Shown here: piece by piece, positions 22,341-34,963 of the stretch
How positions within the stretch are numbered: the first letter of the stretch is position 1
Layout: every line of letters starts with the position of its first letter
DNA from: Triangularia verruculosa
Taxonomy: Eukaryota > Ascomycota > Sordariomycetes > Sordariales > Podosporaceae
Length of the DNA: 64,000 nucleotides
Direction of reading: 5' to 3'
Assembly (NCBI GenBank): GCA_033296885.1
Contig: MU863882.1
Span: 186,001-250,000 of the forward strand
Translations under genes and position numbers: made by a program
Notes under the pieces: model-generated
Told to the model about the DNA's origin: nothing
Seen by the model: only the letters and a program-made list of their open reading frames with translations
Database searches by the model: none

Positions 22341-25300
22341 TCACTCCTCCGTCAACCCCGCCTCCTTCACCAACCCATAAAACACCCCCCTCTTCTCAAG
22401 CAACTTCTCCGGCGTGTCAAACTCCACCACCTCCCCCTTCTCCAACACCACCACCCGATCGCTATCCAAAATCGTGTTAATCCTGTGCGCCACCGTGATG
22501 ATGGTCCTGTTGGCAAACAACGGTCCCCTCAGCGTATTCTGAAGCAGCGCATCAGTCTGCACGTCGACTGCGGCCGTGGCTTCGTCCAGCACCAAGATGT
22601 TGGATGGCGTGAGCATTGCCCGCGCGAGCGAGACGAGTTGGCGTTGGCCTTGGGATAAGTTGGATCCTACACACGGGAGTAAAAGTGGTTAGTAACCGGT
22701 GAGGGATGGGATTTGCCAAGGTAGTACAAAAACCAAGGGAGCTAGAGGGGGGAAACGGGGGTCTTGGGATTGGGCTGAAGCTTGAATCCTGCAGCAACTT
22801 TGCCGGTGTGATAGACCCCACACGGACTGTCAAAGTTGTGAATGCCTGCTGGGGTCAAAACTTGGCATTTGACCGTTGGCGATTTCCAAGCACCCAGGAC
22901 AAACTTCCTGTTGTTTCCGAGTCCTAATCCAGCCCTGCCGGCATATTGGGGTGTGATGGTCCCATGATCCTTGCATCTGGGGCTGGGGTACAGGAAGATC
23001 AAAGGGACGGTGCAAGGCAAGGTGATCAAGATAGGGGGGTGTATGGCAAAGGTGTAGTCGGTGAGTAGCAGAAGCAACATGGGGCAGGATTCCCAAGCAG
23101 CAGCAGCAACAAAGACAGGTTTTCCTGATGTTGCTGTCGCAATGCTTTCGGAGTCCGGCTTGCCTTGTGTCCACCACACCAAAACAACAAGCGAGAGTCC
23201 CTCCTTCTGCAGACTAGCGGCGATCATGCAGGGGGAAGGATTGGATCGTGTATACGACGGAGGACGGAATAGACAGAGAAAGGAAAGCAAGATGCAACGT
23301 TGAGACGTCGACTAAAGACAGACGGCGTCCGAAGCACCGAGGCTTCTTCTGTTCCCGTCCTTCTACGCCTCATTGCTCTCTCTCCCATGTCTCCTTCCGT
23401 CCCATGCCATCCATCCTTCTCCGTCCGCTGTTACACGCGAGATGACGGGATGCTTCACCTGTCCGTCATGCAGTGCGCAACGTGAGAAGAATAGGTGCCA
23501 TTTCTCTCTTCGTAGATACGAAATGTGCTCTTTCGAGATATGGTGTGGCAGCAGCACATGCAGCTAGCCGCGAACGTGCCGCCACCATGCCGAAGAGCGG
23601 GCAGCAAGGACGAGGTAAAAACGTCTTGAGGGTGCACAAGAGACACGAATGCGGAAGCGAAAAGCCGATAGAAAGCGAAGAGACCATACGGAAAAACACG
23701 TGGGAAATATGCAGTGCTTACCTCCTTCATGAATCTTAGCCTCCAGGCCACCCTCCATGGACGACACATGGTCCTTTAGCCGGGCATGTTCTGTGCAGCA
23801 AACAGATTGTTAGTCTTGTGTTCCCGTCATCAACGCAAATCAGAGTCAAGAGGGACCCCCATGTGAGCTCCGAGAGGGAGGGCCGAGACCGAGGAGGGGG
23901 AGGTGGAAGCGACTAGATAGGGGCAAAAAGTGTAACATGTTGGAAGACGTACCAAGAACACTCCACAGTTCCGTGTCATCATGGACATGGCCGGGGTCAA
24001 GGTTGTCCCGAACGGTACCTTCAAAAAGAGCCGCATCTTGTGGAATGATGGCGAGGCGTCGTCTGAGATCCAAGAGACCAATGCTTGAGGTGTTGAGGCC
24101 ATCGATGGTGATGTTGCCTGTGTCGGGCTCGATAATCCTAAAGAGGGCTAGGGTCAACGAAGATTTACCGGCTCCAGTACGTCCCACGACGCCAATCTTC
24201 TCGTGTGACTTGATGTCCAGGTTGATGTTCTTGAGGACCAAATCAAGACCCTCGCGGTAGCGAGTGCTATAGTTGTTGAACTCGACTTCGCCACGGGCCG
24301 GCCAACTGACAGGCGGCCGATTGCGATGGATGATTTCAGGGGCCTCGCTTGGCAGCCGAGCATATTCAAGCACACGCTCTACAGACACAATGTTGGTCTC
24401 AACCTCAACCGTCTGACGGACAATCCAGTTGAGAGAGGTGGTAATCATGAGGGCGTAAGACATGGCCAGACCAACCCAACCCGCACTCAAGCCGCTGCCG
24501 TTGACGACCGAAGTGACAGCACCTCCAGCGGCGGACAGGATAACTACGGCGCCAATGAACTCGAGTCTCACCGCCAGCCACCTGTTGGCGCTGATGGAGG
24601 GGAAGTAAGCTCGCAGATTGGCATCTACCCTCCACTCGTTATCAAGCTCGAACCTGTCCTGCTGACGGTAGGCCCGGATGGTGGAAACACCGCCAAGTGA
24701 CTCTTGAAAGTGGGCATAGATAGGACTTCGGCTCACGCTGTCAAGTCGCTTGAGCTCACGAGATGTGCGCAGGTAGTACCGCTGGATGTAGATGTACATG
24801 GCGCCCAGGGGGATGATCAGAGCAGTAAAGGGAGGTATAGTGATGGAGATGACCACCAGGGTGAAGCCGGACTTCGCGAGGTTGTTGAACAACATGTTGA
24901 AGGTTCGGGCAAGCACCTCGTCGACTCGATAAATGTCACTATGTAGGGGTCGAGTTAGCACACCTTGAGCGACCTTCGCTAGGGACAGACCGCCCATTCT
25001 GCTCCGCTGTTGGACAGCCAGTAGAATGGGTGACAGTAACGGGGCACAGCATGCCCACTAGTGTTGCCCAACCCACCGGAGCCACTCGATTCTCCCGTCT
25101 CATACAGCAGTAGTTTGGTGCCACTCTTCTGATGACGAGGGCAGGGAGAGCCGAGGAGCAGATTAGGACCGAGGAGGCGACAAGAACAAACAGAAATAGA
25201 CGCACCTTGAGAACCTATTGAGAATGCGACCAGCCGGTGTTACGTCGAAAAAGGACATGGGCGACCTGAAGATCGCCGTTGCCATTCTTTCGTGCAACTT

Positions 25301-28300
25301 TCTCGATGCCTATGCGAACCACTTGTGAGCATGACACCTAGTCCGCATGCATCGCCATCTGTGATCTCACTTACCTCGATAGAACAAAAGATCCAAAGAA
25401 CGAGCGTTTGCAGAACGGTAAGGGCGGCACCGCCGACGCCGATTACGAAGTAGACACCAAGATACTTGCCAACTTCGAGATTCTGGCCCTCCTTGGTGTT
25501 GCGGTCTGCCCAGCTCTTGAGCCAAACATTTCCGCCTAGTTATCATGATTAGCAGACGGCGCATAGAGGGGTGCAACTAGTGAAGCACGACTATATTGTC
25601 GGTATCCAAAGTAGAAGGAGACACATTGACTTACCTATTCCCGCAGATTGAGCAGCGATGAGCAAGACCAGGTAAACGCCGACGGCCGCGAGATTAGCAG
25701 TTTTGGCATACTCGGTATAGACTAGAGAAATATCAGCTTCGTCATCGAAAGCATTGGGATTAGAGGGATGGACACAATGACGTACCTGACCATTTGACCT
25801 TGCCCTGCTCGGAGTGTTCCTTTGACTGTCTAGTCCTGCTGGGGTTCTCTTCGTCGGTGAGCTTACCCCTTGCGCCCCTGAAACTTGCGGCGCTGGCCCG
25901 TCTAAGAGTGGTGTTGCTGCCCGTTCTAGCCTTTGGCTTAGGGACGGATGATTGACTGGGTCCTGGCTTGATAGACTGAAGCGTGCTCAGGCTTTCCTGA
26001 GCTTCCTCCATAGTTTCCTTTTCCTGGTTGCTACCCTCGGCATCAATGATGGTGGATGTCTCGCTGCCGCTCTCTGTCGGAGACGTTGCTTGGGAGCTTG
26101 GTCCAGAGCTGTCCTTACCAGCTGTCTTGATGAGCTCGAATACCAGGCCCTTCATGGCGACAAGTTGTCTATAAGTCCCCTTCTCGGCGATTTCGCCATC
26201 CTTGAGCATGCAGATGTAGTCGGACTGGATCAAAACCGGAATCGAGTTGGTGGCCAGGATCCTCGTCTTAGAGCTCAGCAGACCCTTGGGGCCAAGCACG
26301 TTGTCAATAATGTGACGGCCAACATGAGAGTCCACAGCGGATAGACAGTCATCCAAAAGATAGATATCGGCTCTGGCATAGACAGCTCTGGCCAAGGCGA
26401 CACGGGCCTTCTGGCCGCCGCTGAGGGAGATGCCACGTTCACCGACTACAGTGTCATCGCCGTCAGGAAGCTGAGCAAAGTCGTCCAACAAAGCACAAGC
26501 CTTGACTGTCTTTTCGTAGAAATTTGAGTCGTAACGATAACCGAAGATGATGTTCTCCTTCACAGTGGCGTTCATGATCCAGGAAGATTGACTGACGTAG
26601 GCTACCGAGCCGCTGATCTCGACATCACCTTTGATTTTCCACAAGTCGCCTAGGATGCTCTGCAGGAAAGAGCTCTTGCCTGCTCCGACACGACCAACGA
26701 TGCAGGACAGTTCTCCCTTGTTGACGGAGAAGTTGATATCGTGCAGGACATTCTTCTTTTCGTGGCGATTCCATGAAAAGGTAGCATCTCGGATGAGAAC
26801 AGTCTCCTCGCCAATCTCCTCGGCTGCGGGCTTAACAACGACAGCATCTGACTGGATCTCCTCGGCCGTGAGGAACGAAGTAAGACGGCCGACAGCAACA
26901 CTGGCTTCGATTATGGAGGTAATGACCATGGGCAGAACCGCGAGAGGAAATGTGAGAAGGTTGAAGAGTGCTAAGCAGGGGAAGACAATATCGGTGGTCA
27001 TGGGCTTGTCGCCCGAGAAAATGAACACCGCAAATGTGGAACAAGACACCAAAAAGGGCGTTGAGGACCAGGTGAAGTTGGCAAAAGCCTGACCAGCACC
27101 AATTTTGCGTAGGTTCTTGAGCTCCTGGTCGTTTCTGATGTAGTTAAGCTTGTTCATGAAAGCGGCGCCCCAAGCATACAGCTTGATGCTCTTCATGTTG
27201 TTAACAATCTCGGCAATGAGTCGACTTCTGGCGTCTTTGTTCTTCATTTGCTTCTTTTGCAGGTTCTTCATGTACTTTGCAATGATGCCGTTGACCGGAA
27301 TCATGATGAGCATGACACCAATACCCGCCAACATCGACCATCCAACCAGATGGTAAAGTGATACCAGGCAGATGATAATTTGGAAGGGAGCAGACCACAG
27401 CTGCTGAGCGAACTGCGTAAGATCCTGTAGCCGCTGAGCGTCCACTGCCATATAATTGACGATGTCTCCAGTAGATTTGCTGGCACGACCCTCATTCGAA
27501 AGCTTCAGAGACTTTTTGTAGATAGCCGCTGTCAGGCCGCCCTTGATCCTCATGCCGGTGACAAAGGCAAGCTGGAAATACTGGTGAATCATAGTAGTCT
27601 GGAAGACGGCGATAGCAAACATGCCCAAGGCAATGGCCGCGCCTTTGATCGCCGGCTCCGGCTCTTTCTCGGGCAGGTTCCAAGAATCCACAAACGTGAG
27701 TAGATATCTGAGCAGCTGAGGCTGGGTGAATTGCGAAATGTCGTTTCCAATCTTGAACAGGGCCGCGAGCATGTAAGGACCACCGTAGGCACGGAAAAGC
27801 GCAATCCACACCGAAGGATTCTTACGGGTCTTGAGCTGATGTTCCCAGGCGGTGGAAAATGCTTCACCAGTAGCCCTGGTGGTGTCCGGCTTGGAAAGTC
27901 CCCAGAGGTCTTCCTCGGTCAGGAAGGTTGAGTAACCATACTTCATCAGCGGTGTCATCCAAGAGAAGGTAAGAAGGGAGAAGACAGTGGCGTATTCCAC
28001 GGGGCACTCTTCTTCGTCAACCAGCGCCTCGTATGTGGAATTCTTTTTGGGCCACAGCCACTCAAAGAAGAATTCGACGACAGAGAGCCCCAAACCCACA
28101 CAGTAGGTGACAAAGTAGGGGAGATTCTTGGCGAAGATCTGCTGCGAGATCAAAGAGCGAAGTTTGACACCGAGGGCGATGAGGAGGAAGAGCCAGTAGA
28201 ACAGCACAACCCCGTTGGCATTCCGCAGCCGTTCGTGTTCGAGCCATTGGATGGCGAAGATCACAAAGAGAGAAACAATGGTGGCGATGGTCGTGTACAC

Positions 28301-28756
28301 TCTGAAGTCGCCGTACCAGATATCCGGATAGCTGATGATTTGGAAGGCAAGCTGAACCGCAACGTTGGCGATGATGAGACCAAGCAATACCTGCTTGGTC
28401 CAAAAGTGCCAGTCCTTAGAAACCGCATTTGGTTTCCTCCATTTGATCAACCACCCGATGGCCAGCGACCCGGCAATAATTCCAAACGCAGCAACTGAAG
28501 CCACCCACACATCGATGAAGCATGGAGTGAAGTCCCATCGGAACGGGCTCAACGGGCCCCAACCCTCTTCATTTCCACATAATGGCTGCCTGAAAGTCCT
28601 TTCCGCACTCATATACCCCTTCCCAAAACCCCACGACAAGGAATGATAGCCTGTAAAAGACCCGGTCTCGAGCAGAATCCTCTGCGACGATTGTTGTGGC
28701 GGCTGTAATAAGACCTGGCCAAGGCCGTCGCCGAAGCGAGCCATAGCCTCCTCCAT
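22341..28756 (-). CDS. YCF1: Ycf1-type ABCC transporter (vacuolar glutathione-conjugate/metal pump), 1,567 aa
   Basis: Seven exons: 28756-25786, 25721-25635, 25535-25375, 25309-25206, 24938-23953, 23790-23722, 22666-22341; all junctions keep frame. It has the full ABCC order: TMD0 (five hydrophobic spans in residues about 80-235), core TMD1 (about 325-615), NBD1 with Walker A GRVGAGKSS (688-696), LSGGQ (778-782) and Walker B IYLLDD (798-803), a Ser/Thr-rich linker with TLRRASAAS (about 950-958), TMD2, and NBD2 with GRTGAGKSS, LSQGQ and ILVLDEA. NBD1 has Asp where NBD2 has the catalytic Glu, the usual ABCC asymmetry. The RRAS linker site and following EHSEQGKVKW match the regulatory region of yeast Ycf1, which pumps glutathione S-conjugates and cadmium complexes into the vacuole. 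Introns 4, 5 and 6 are 267, 162 and 1,055 nt, far above the others here. Substrate is by homology. Confidence 0.93.
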
Positions 28757-29905
28757 GGCACTGATACTATTGCCTCCTCAAGTAGTTAGGCATAGACGTC
28801 ATATCAGGCCTTTCTCTCCTCCACAGTTTTCCCCCCCAAGATGCGCCGAATTAGACTTCAATGGCGGGCGGTGAAGTCTCCAGCTTGTCCTGATATCGGC
28901 GGGTTTCGCGGGGCGGGTATGGATGACGTGAAGGAAGTTGTGGGCGGTCTCGGCAGTCGCTACGCGCAAAAAGTGAGAAAATTCGATGCGGTCAGGTTGA
29001 CAGCGACAGCGCTGACTCGGTCGACAGGGCAGAGTGACCGTTCAGCAAGACAATTGGCGTCTGGACTGCAGAAAACACTGGAAAATCCTTCTTCGGCAGG
29101 AAGAAAAACCGAGAGAGAGAGCGAAGTTGCCGGCAGCCAACAAACGCGCCCTTGGAATATGTCAGCAAAATCTGGGGTCTTCTGGCAATTATCGACAGGG
29201 GGAGGAGCCTGGAGTTGCAGCCGAGCTAAGCTGCATGCAGCTATCAAAATGTTCACGGCCGGGGTCATGCGGCTAGCGAATGACTTCTGGCATCCGATAA
29301 TTGGCTGCTTTTGCATTGTTCTTGTACTTATCCGCTTGCCAAGTGATGTACCTGCCTAACAGCTCACAAGGGGCTCCACCCGAGGTCGGAGCTTCAACCC
29401 CACCAGCCCGCTGTCTTATTTTCCGTCGTCAAGCTTTGCCTCACCACTCCGGTGTGACGACAGCAGCTTTCTGCCTCGTGCCACGCAGTACACGATTGGT
29501 AAGATGAAGTGCTTCTCTCCTAGTCTAGAAGCGTGTGCTGTAGCTGGCAACACCAATGTGTCTCTTAGCCGCTTTCCAGGTTGCGGGGAAGATCCAGTGC
29601 TCTGGGATGTGGTCGGGGCGTCTGATGCCGAAGGCCGTCCACTCAGGTGCCTTTTGAAGAGCAATATTGACGCAACATATCACAAACCAGGGAGCTTTTG
29701 ATAGGTCAAACTTAAACGTACCTCTAGCTTTGACAAGCCGACTGTATGTACTTGAACAAGCACCAGTCGAGTCTTTCATAGCCATATCGATAACGGCTTC
29801 CCGTCCCGTCGTCGCACTTACCTACCCCACCATTAGGGCACCCCCCTGCAATGACGTTGAAGAAAGCCCCTCCTCCTGTCTAATAAACGCTCCCTTCTCG
29901 AAAAC
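28757..29905. promoter_or_regulatory. Divergent intergenic region, transporter / YjbQ-like gene
   Basis: About 1.15 kb between head-to-head start codons. A + strand frame at 28841-29359 has no protein-like features. I see no clear TATA box; the region presumably holds both promoters. Confidence 0.4.
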
Positions 29906-30769
29906 ATGCCTCGCTCATCACCATCACCAACCTCACGTTCACCATCACCACCACCCCCTTTTACCGACGACGACAACGACGATTCCATCCCCTTGGAATC
30001 CCTCTCTTCCACCGGACAATCCACCACTCCCAAACCAGCCACTCCTGCCCTCTCCCCCATCAAAGTCCCCGCCCAATCCCAGCTCCCCACCCTCTTATTC
30101 ATCCTCGTCCTCTTCATCTCCTTTTTTCCTTCTATCTTCCACTCTGTCTGGACACTCCCTTTTTCCCTCCTCTATCCCAACCCCTCATCAAAAAGTTACT
30201 ATCATTCCTCGCCAGCAGCGGTAACGATGTGGACTCAGAAGCACTTTACTCTGCCCAGTCGGTCCAGGGGTTCTTACCTCATCACGGATACTGTGTTGAA
30301 GGAGTTACCTGAGATTAAGAATTACAAGGTTGGGTTGTTGAACTTGTTTATTCAGCATACTTCGTGTGCGTTGAGTCTGAATGAGAACTGGGATGAGGAT
30401 GTGAGGGCGGATATGAGCGATGCGTTGGACAGGATTGCGCCGGAGCAGGGGCCGAAGGGGGAGGCTCTTTACAGGCATGATGCTGAGGGTATGTGAACTC
30501 TCTGTGAATGATAAGGACAGGTGACTAATTGGGGTTGTTAGGATTGGACGATATGCCTGCTCATGTCAAGAGTGCGCTGGTTGGAGCGAGTGTGACGATT
30601 CCTATCAAGGATGGGAAGCTGGTAAGTGGTTGCTGGGAAGTGAGGTTGATGGCGATGTTAACTGAGATGATAGTGCACCGGAACATGGCAGGGGATCTGG
30701 TATCTCGAGTTCAGAGCCGCCAAGCATAGTCGCCGGGTTGTTGCTACGATACAGGGAGAAAAGGCCTGA
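29906..30769 (+). CDS. YjbQ/UPF0047 family protein with N-terminal membrane segment, 252 aa
   Basis: Exons 29906-30488, 30542-30621 and 30674-30769; the 53- and 52-nt introns have GTATGT and GTAAGT donors, and splicing restores the family signature. Residues 108-252 are a complete UPF0047 domain: GLLNLFIQHTSCALSLNEN, the HDAEGLDDMPAHVKSALVG block, and GTWQGIYLEFR..RRVVATIQGE. Bacterial YjbQ proteins have been reported to have weak thiamine-phosphate synthase activity; the eukaryotic role is not settled. The usual protein is about 140 aa and would begin at the in-frame ATG at 30227 (MWTQKHF, residue 108). The extra 107 residues are Ser/Pro-rich with a hydrophobic span at about 61-80, so a membrane-anchored form and a short soluble form are both possible. 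Confidence 0.87.
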
Positions 30770-31609
30770 CTTGGTGAGAAGTTATAGCTTAGGACAGTTG
30801 TTTCCTGTGTCCTACATCAGAGAACGAGAAGATGTCGATGTCATTGGTCTACCTCTCAGCCACCCGGCCCCTTCAAAAGATGTTGCCTGTACATTGTGGA
30901 GTAGTCTCTACTTTCCGTCTACAGCGTGCTAGCCGATTGTGTTTTCTTCCAACGGAGTCACGTTTTGGCAAGATCTAGGGGCTTTTCGGTCCACTGAATC
31001 AACTACACATGAAAAGGATCCGGTAGAAAACGTCAGCACAACCAGTAGCTGATGTGGGGTGCATCTCAAGTCTGACGCCACAGCAAACACCTTCCAGTCA
31101 TCTAATATCAGGCGTGTACGTCCAACTTCGCACTCACAGACAGCAACTGGCCAACTTTCAGTGAAAACAACTCAATTCGGGATATATATACAGGAGACCC
31201 CTGATAGCAACATGCTCATCACTTCCGCTCAAAACTGCCGGTATCCTCTTGTGATCTCCAAACGGAGAAGTGTTACCCAGTCAATATAAAACACATCACA
31301 TATCCCTTTCATAGACTGACACATATAGACCATACACAGACCGACATCCTCTTCAAACCCATAGCACATCCCAAATGCTTCCACCCTATAAAGCCAAACT
31401 GTGAAATATTAGCCTCGAACAATAAATGATGGGGGAAGTCCAAAAGAGACACATACCTGGCCGCCTCTCAACAGCATATATGTCTGCCAGAATGCTGGCA
31501 AATTTGGAGGTGTGAATCTTGGAGGGAAAGCATCTCAAAACAATATATGAAGAAAGGTTTCGAGGAGTCAGCCGAAATAGCTTCACATCGTTTGACTCTT
31601 GGGAACATT
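30770..31609. other. Convergent non-coding stretch
   Basis: About 0.8 kb between two tail-to-tail genes, presumably 3' UTRs and terminators. No supported frame. Confidence 0.45.
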
Positions 31610-31831
31610 CTAGACGTCCCCCATCTCAGTGTCCTCGCTCGTTGCTGGTTCCGTCTTTACAATCACTCTCTCCGCCTCTGGTGTCATAACACCCTCTCCC
31701 GAGAGCGAGATCGGACTCAGAGGGTCCCGCTTGATCATGGGAGCATCCTCGTCGGAATGGATCTCGATGACTTCCACAGCTGATGCATCAATGGCGGGCT
31801 CAGCAGGCTCTCCCTTCCTCTTTGATCCCAA
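31610..31831 (-). other. Shifted-frame C-terminal tail of the SLIP-GC-like gene
   Basis: Overlapping the last codons of the GTPase gene, the frame one base later is open for 74 codons and reads like a genuine acidic nuclear C-terminus: GSKRKGEPAEPAIDAS, then EVIEIHSDEDAPMIKRDPLS, ending TSEDTEMGDV before a TAG at 31612-31610. Both frames are open in 31803-31849. A one-base insertion there, a +1 frameshift, or a very short 40-nt intron (31859-31820, weak donor GTTGAC) would join them. Confidence 0.55.
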
Positions 31832-34800
31832 TCGAGGCCAGCCTCTCAGTCATGTCAACCTCGGGTGTCGGCGGCAGTCCCAACATGACCCGCTCGAAAA
31901 GATGGTTCGCTTCCAGCAGGAGCTCATAAATAGCATCCCGAGACTCTTCGAGAACTTTGAAAGCTTCTTGGTTAGTCAAAAGCGCTCTGTAATCACTGTG
32001 GATCATGTCCACAGCCCGCTGTGCTTTCTTCTTTATCAGCTTCTTGATCTCCTCCACAAGCCTGTGCAAAGCCTCCGTCATCGCAGCTGTTGCCAGACTG
32101 AACATTGAGACTCGGTTGGTCTCGATGTATTCAGTCATATAAGCGTTCATCCGCTCGCGAACACCAATTCCTAAGGATGGTCAGCACTAGAAACAAAAGC
32201 AAGAGGAGCTCAAGTACAACTTACCATTCTGTGTCAGGCAATGCTTGTATGCAGGTGTCATGCATTCTGCAATGATTGGAACAGCCAACCGGCTCGCTTC
32301 TTTTTGCTGCCGCCTGGCTGTCTGCTTGAGCTCTCCCGTATCCCTGATTCCCCGTTCCAAAAGCTTGATCTGGCGCCTAACGACAGGAAAGGAGCCCAGC
32401 TTCTTCAACTCCTCACGCGTGTCCGTGATTTTCTTGAACACAGCCAGCTGCGTCGCGATATTTTCAGCCATGGCGTCCAGAGTTTTTGGGAGATCGTGCT
32501 TAAAAGCCCTCTCCCAGGAGGAGGCGATGAAACCCATCAGCGGCTCTGCAAGAGCTCTATTGAGGTTTAATGGACCTTTCCCACCCTTAAAAGCCCCAGA
32601 TCGAACGCATGTCGCTCGGAATGTGTTCCAAGCCAATCCTCCATCCGCTTTTCTCGCACCCCATCCCCCAACAGTTGCAACTGCATCACCGACTGCGATG
32701 CGTTCAGCATCTGGAAACTTCCGAAAAATGTTGACATCTATCAACTTGAGAAGGCTGCTACTCCCCTGCTCGATAGCTTGAGTAACGCGAGTCTGAAGCT
32801 CTTCAAGAGCCACGGTGAGAAACTCTGTTTCTTTCTCCTTCAACTCATCGGCAATTCTCAGTGGCTGATCCGTGACAACGACCCGAAGATGCAGAGTTGT
32901 GAGTAAACGGCACAAATCACGCAAGAATCGGCGATGACTGCTGGCCAGTGTATCCGAGACGATGTCAAGGGCATGTCTCTTGAGACTTGGGATCTCGGTG
33001 TCTTCGACCTGGGAGAATCCCCCCACAACGTCGTCACTCTCCAGCCGGCCGAGCATCTTCTGATAACCCTTACTGGACACGCAAAAGACCTTGAGTTTCT
33101 TGGCGACTTCATCGTAGTCGCGCTGAGGATGTCTCGGGTCAAAAGCTTCATTTGAGCGCGAGGCGTTGTCTTCGTCAATTCTAGTCAATGTTAGCTACCG
33201 TATATTATTGATATTTTAAGACGTGGGGACTGGGGGGACGGGGTGGGGGTGTAACTTACTCCCTGATGCCATCAGCGAACTGCTGCTGGATTGCAGGTCT
33301 TGAATAATTGTTTCGGTATTCAATGCAAGCGGCCTTCCTCTCGGCCGTCAGTTGCTTCAACTGGCGCTTGAGCTCTTTGAGTTTCTTCTGGGTAGGTTTC
33401 ATGAGCTGCTTCACACTTTTCCTCTCGGCGCGGAGACGCTCCAACTCTGCTTCAATCTCCTCAAGTCGCTTCACAGCGACATCCAGAGGTATCGCTTCCT
33501 TCTCAAGCTCGTCGTCTGAGCTTGATGTGCTGTCATCTGGGCCGCTCCCTGTGTTCTCTGAATCGTCTTGCGCCAGTTGGCGCACACGCTTTCGTGAGGA
33601 TCTGGCGGCAGCCCGACTGGGGCGCTTCCTGGACTTTTTGGGCGTTGTGACAACAATCTCATTCACATCATCCTCAGTATTCTGGATAGCAGGCTTCAGG
33701 AGGAGCTCCTCTTCCTCGTGCTGATCTATCCGGCGTTGAACATCTGCCAGCCGATCAACCATAGGATCGTGTTCTTCTTGGGTCTCCGCCAACTGGGCCT
33801 CTATCAGTTGGTGCTTCTTATGAAGCTGAAAGGCGGGCTCATTCTCTGAGATGTTGCTGAGAATCTCGGTCACCACTAGATCATCTGCCTTCGAGCAGAT
33901 GACGGTGACGGCGGAATAAGTTCCGTCAAACTGAAGCTGCCTTTTGAAGGCATTTCCAAGCAGATTCTTGGCAGTCTTGTCGTCAACAGCACGCGTTATA
34001 GGTGCGACCACCCAAAGCCCCGTGCACTGCTCAACGTACTTGGATGCAACGGCAGACCGAGCTGCATTGCTGTCTTGGACGCCTGGCTACAAGGCAATGT
34101 TAGGGCACTCTCCACATAAAACTACTGGAACAACTCACCAAATCAACTAAGACAAGCCCCGACCTGAGGATCTCTGCGGCAACATAGATGCGAACCACTT
34201 TGATCAGCGGCCAATACTCGATCTTCTCAGACTCCCTCTTCTTTCCGCGCGTCTTTTCTTTGGAGTCCACAAAACCGCGGAGACGATTTACGAAATCAGT
34301 GGAGCTTGGGTCAGCAATGGTCGTCACTGAGCCCAGAAGGTCTTTGACCGAGTCGTCATCGACAAGGTTTTGGACAAGAAACTTGCCCTTTCGAATGTCG
34401 TCTGCCTTGAGATGGGGGTAGACGGCACGAATCTTCTGATATGCAACAGCGGCCTCGCTGTCTCCCCCTACGTTGTCAGAAGTGAAGGTCGCTTGACCAC
34501 CTTCGATGTCGTGAAGCAGAATATCGAGCTCTTTCCGCCAATCATCCGAGCTGATGAACTCGATTTCTGCTCGGTACGTGTCGTCGGGGTTAGATGAAGA
34601 ATTCCAAGCTATCTCCGTTATGACCGCGGTGCATGCTCTCATGCAGTTTGTTGGCAAGAGAGCCTCTTCGTCAAGGACAGCATTGATTACACTGGATTTA
34701 CCAGCTCCAGTGCTGCCAACCACCCCAACAACTGTCCGTTGAGGGTGTCCAAGCTCTCCAAGCTCATTCATGGACTGAAGCCATTCTGCGACTTCAGGGA

Positions 34801-34963
34801 CGTTCTGAGCACCTAGGAATGCAGCCTTGGCACGCATGAGAAGGCGCAGGCCCTCTTGGACTCCTCTCTCAAGTTTGTCGAAATCTTCTTCTCCGCTGAG
34901 AGCATGGAGACTGTCGAGCTGAAGTTGATCAGCTGCCGCCTCCTCGGCAGTTGAAGACTCCAT
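31800..34963 (-). CDS. Dynamin-family large GTPase, nuclear SLIP-GC-like, 992 aa as read
   Basis: Exons 34963-34139, 34086-33260, 33180-32225 and 32170-31800; introns of 52, 79 and 54 nt have GTGAGT or GTAAGT donors. The start is the first ATG (CAAAATGG context, MESSTAEEAAADQ). The GTPase domain is clear: P-loop GSTGAGKSS at 83-91, the switch II DLPG split by intron 1 (residues 274-277), and the base-recognition motif VICSKADD in exon 2 with SKAD in place of NKxD. A charged coiled coil with basic clusters (KKSRKRPSRAAARSSRKRVRQ) follows, then a helical stalk. Vertebrate SLIP-GC (NUGGC) is a nuclear GTPase of germinal-centre cells; fungal relatives are expanded but uncharacterised. The frame ends at TGA 31802-31800, but coding-like sequence continues in another frame (next entry), so the C-terminus is probably misread. 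Confidence 0.83.

Noticed and set aside
22742..23290. Nested gene inside the 1,055-nt transporter intron
   Set aside because: Frames on both strands are short and not protein-like; kept only as a question under the long-intron finding.
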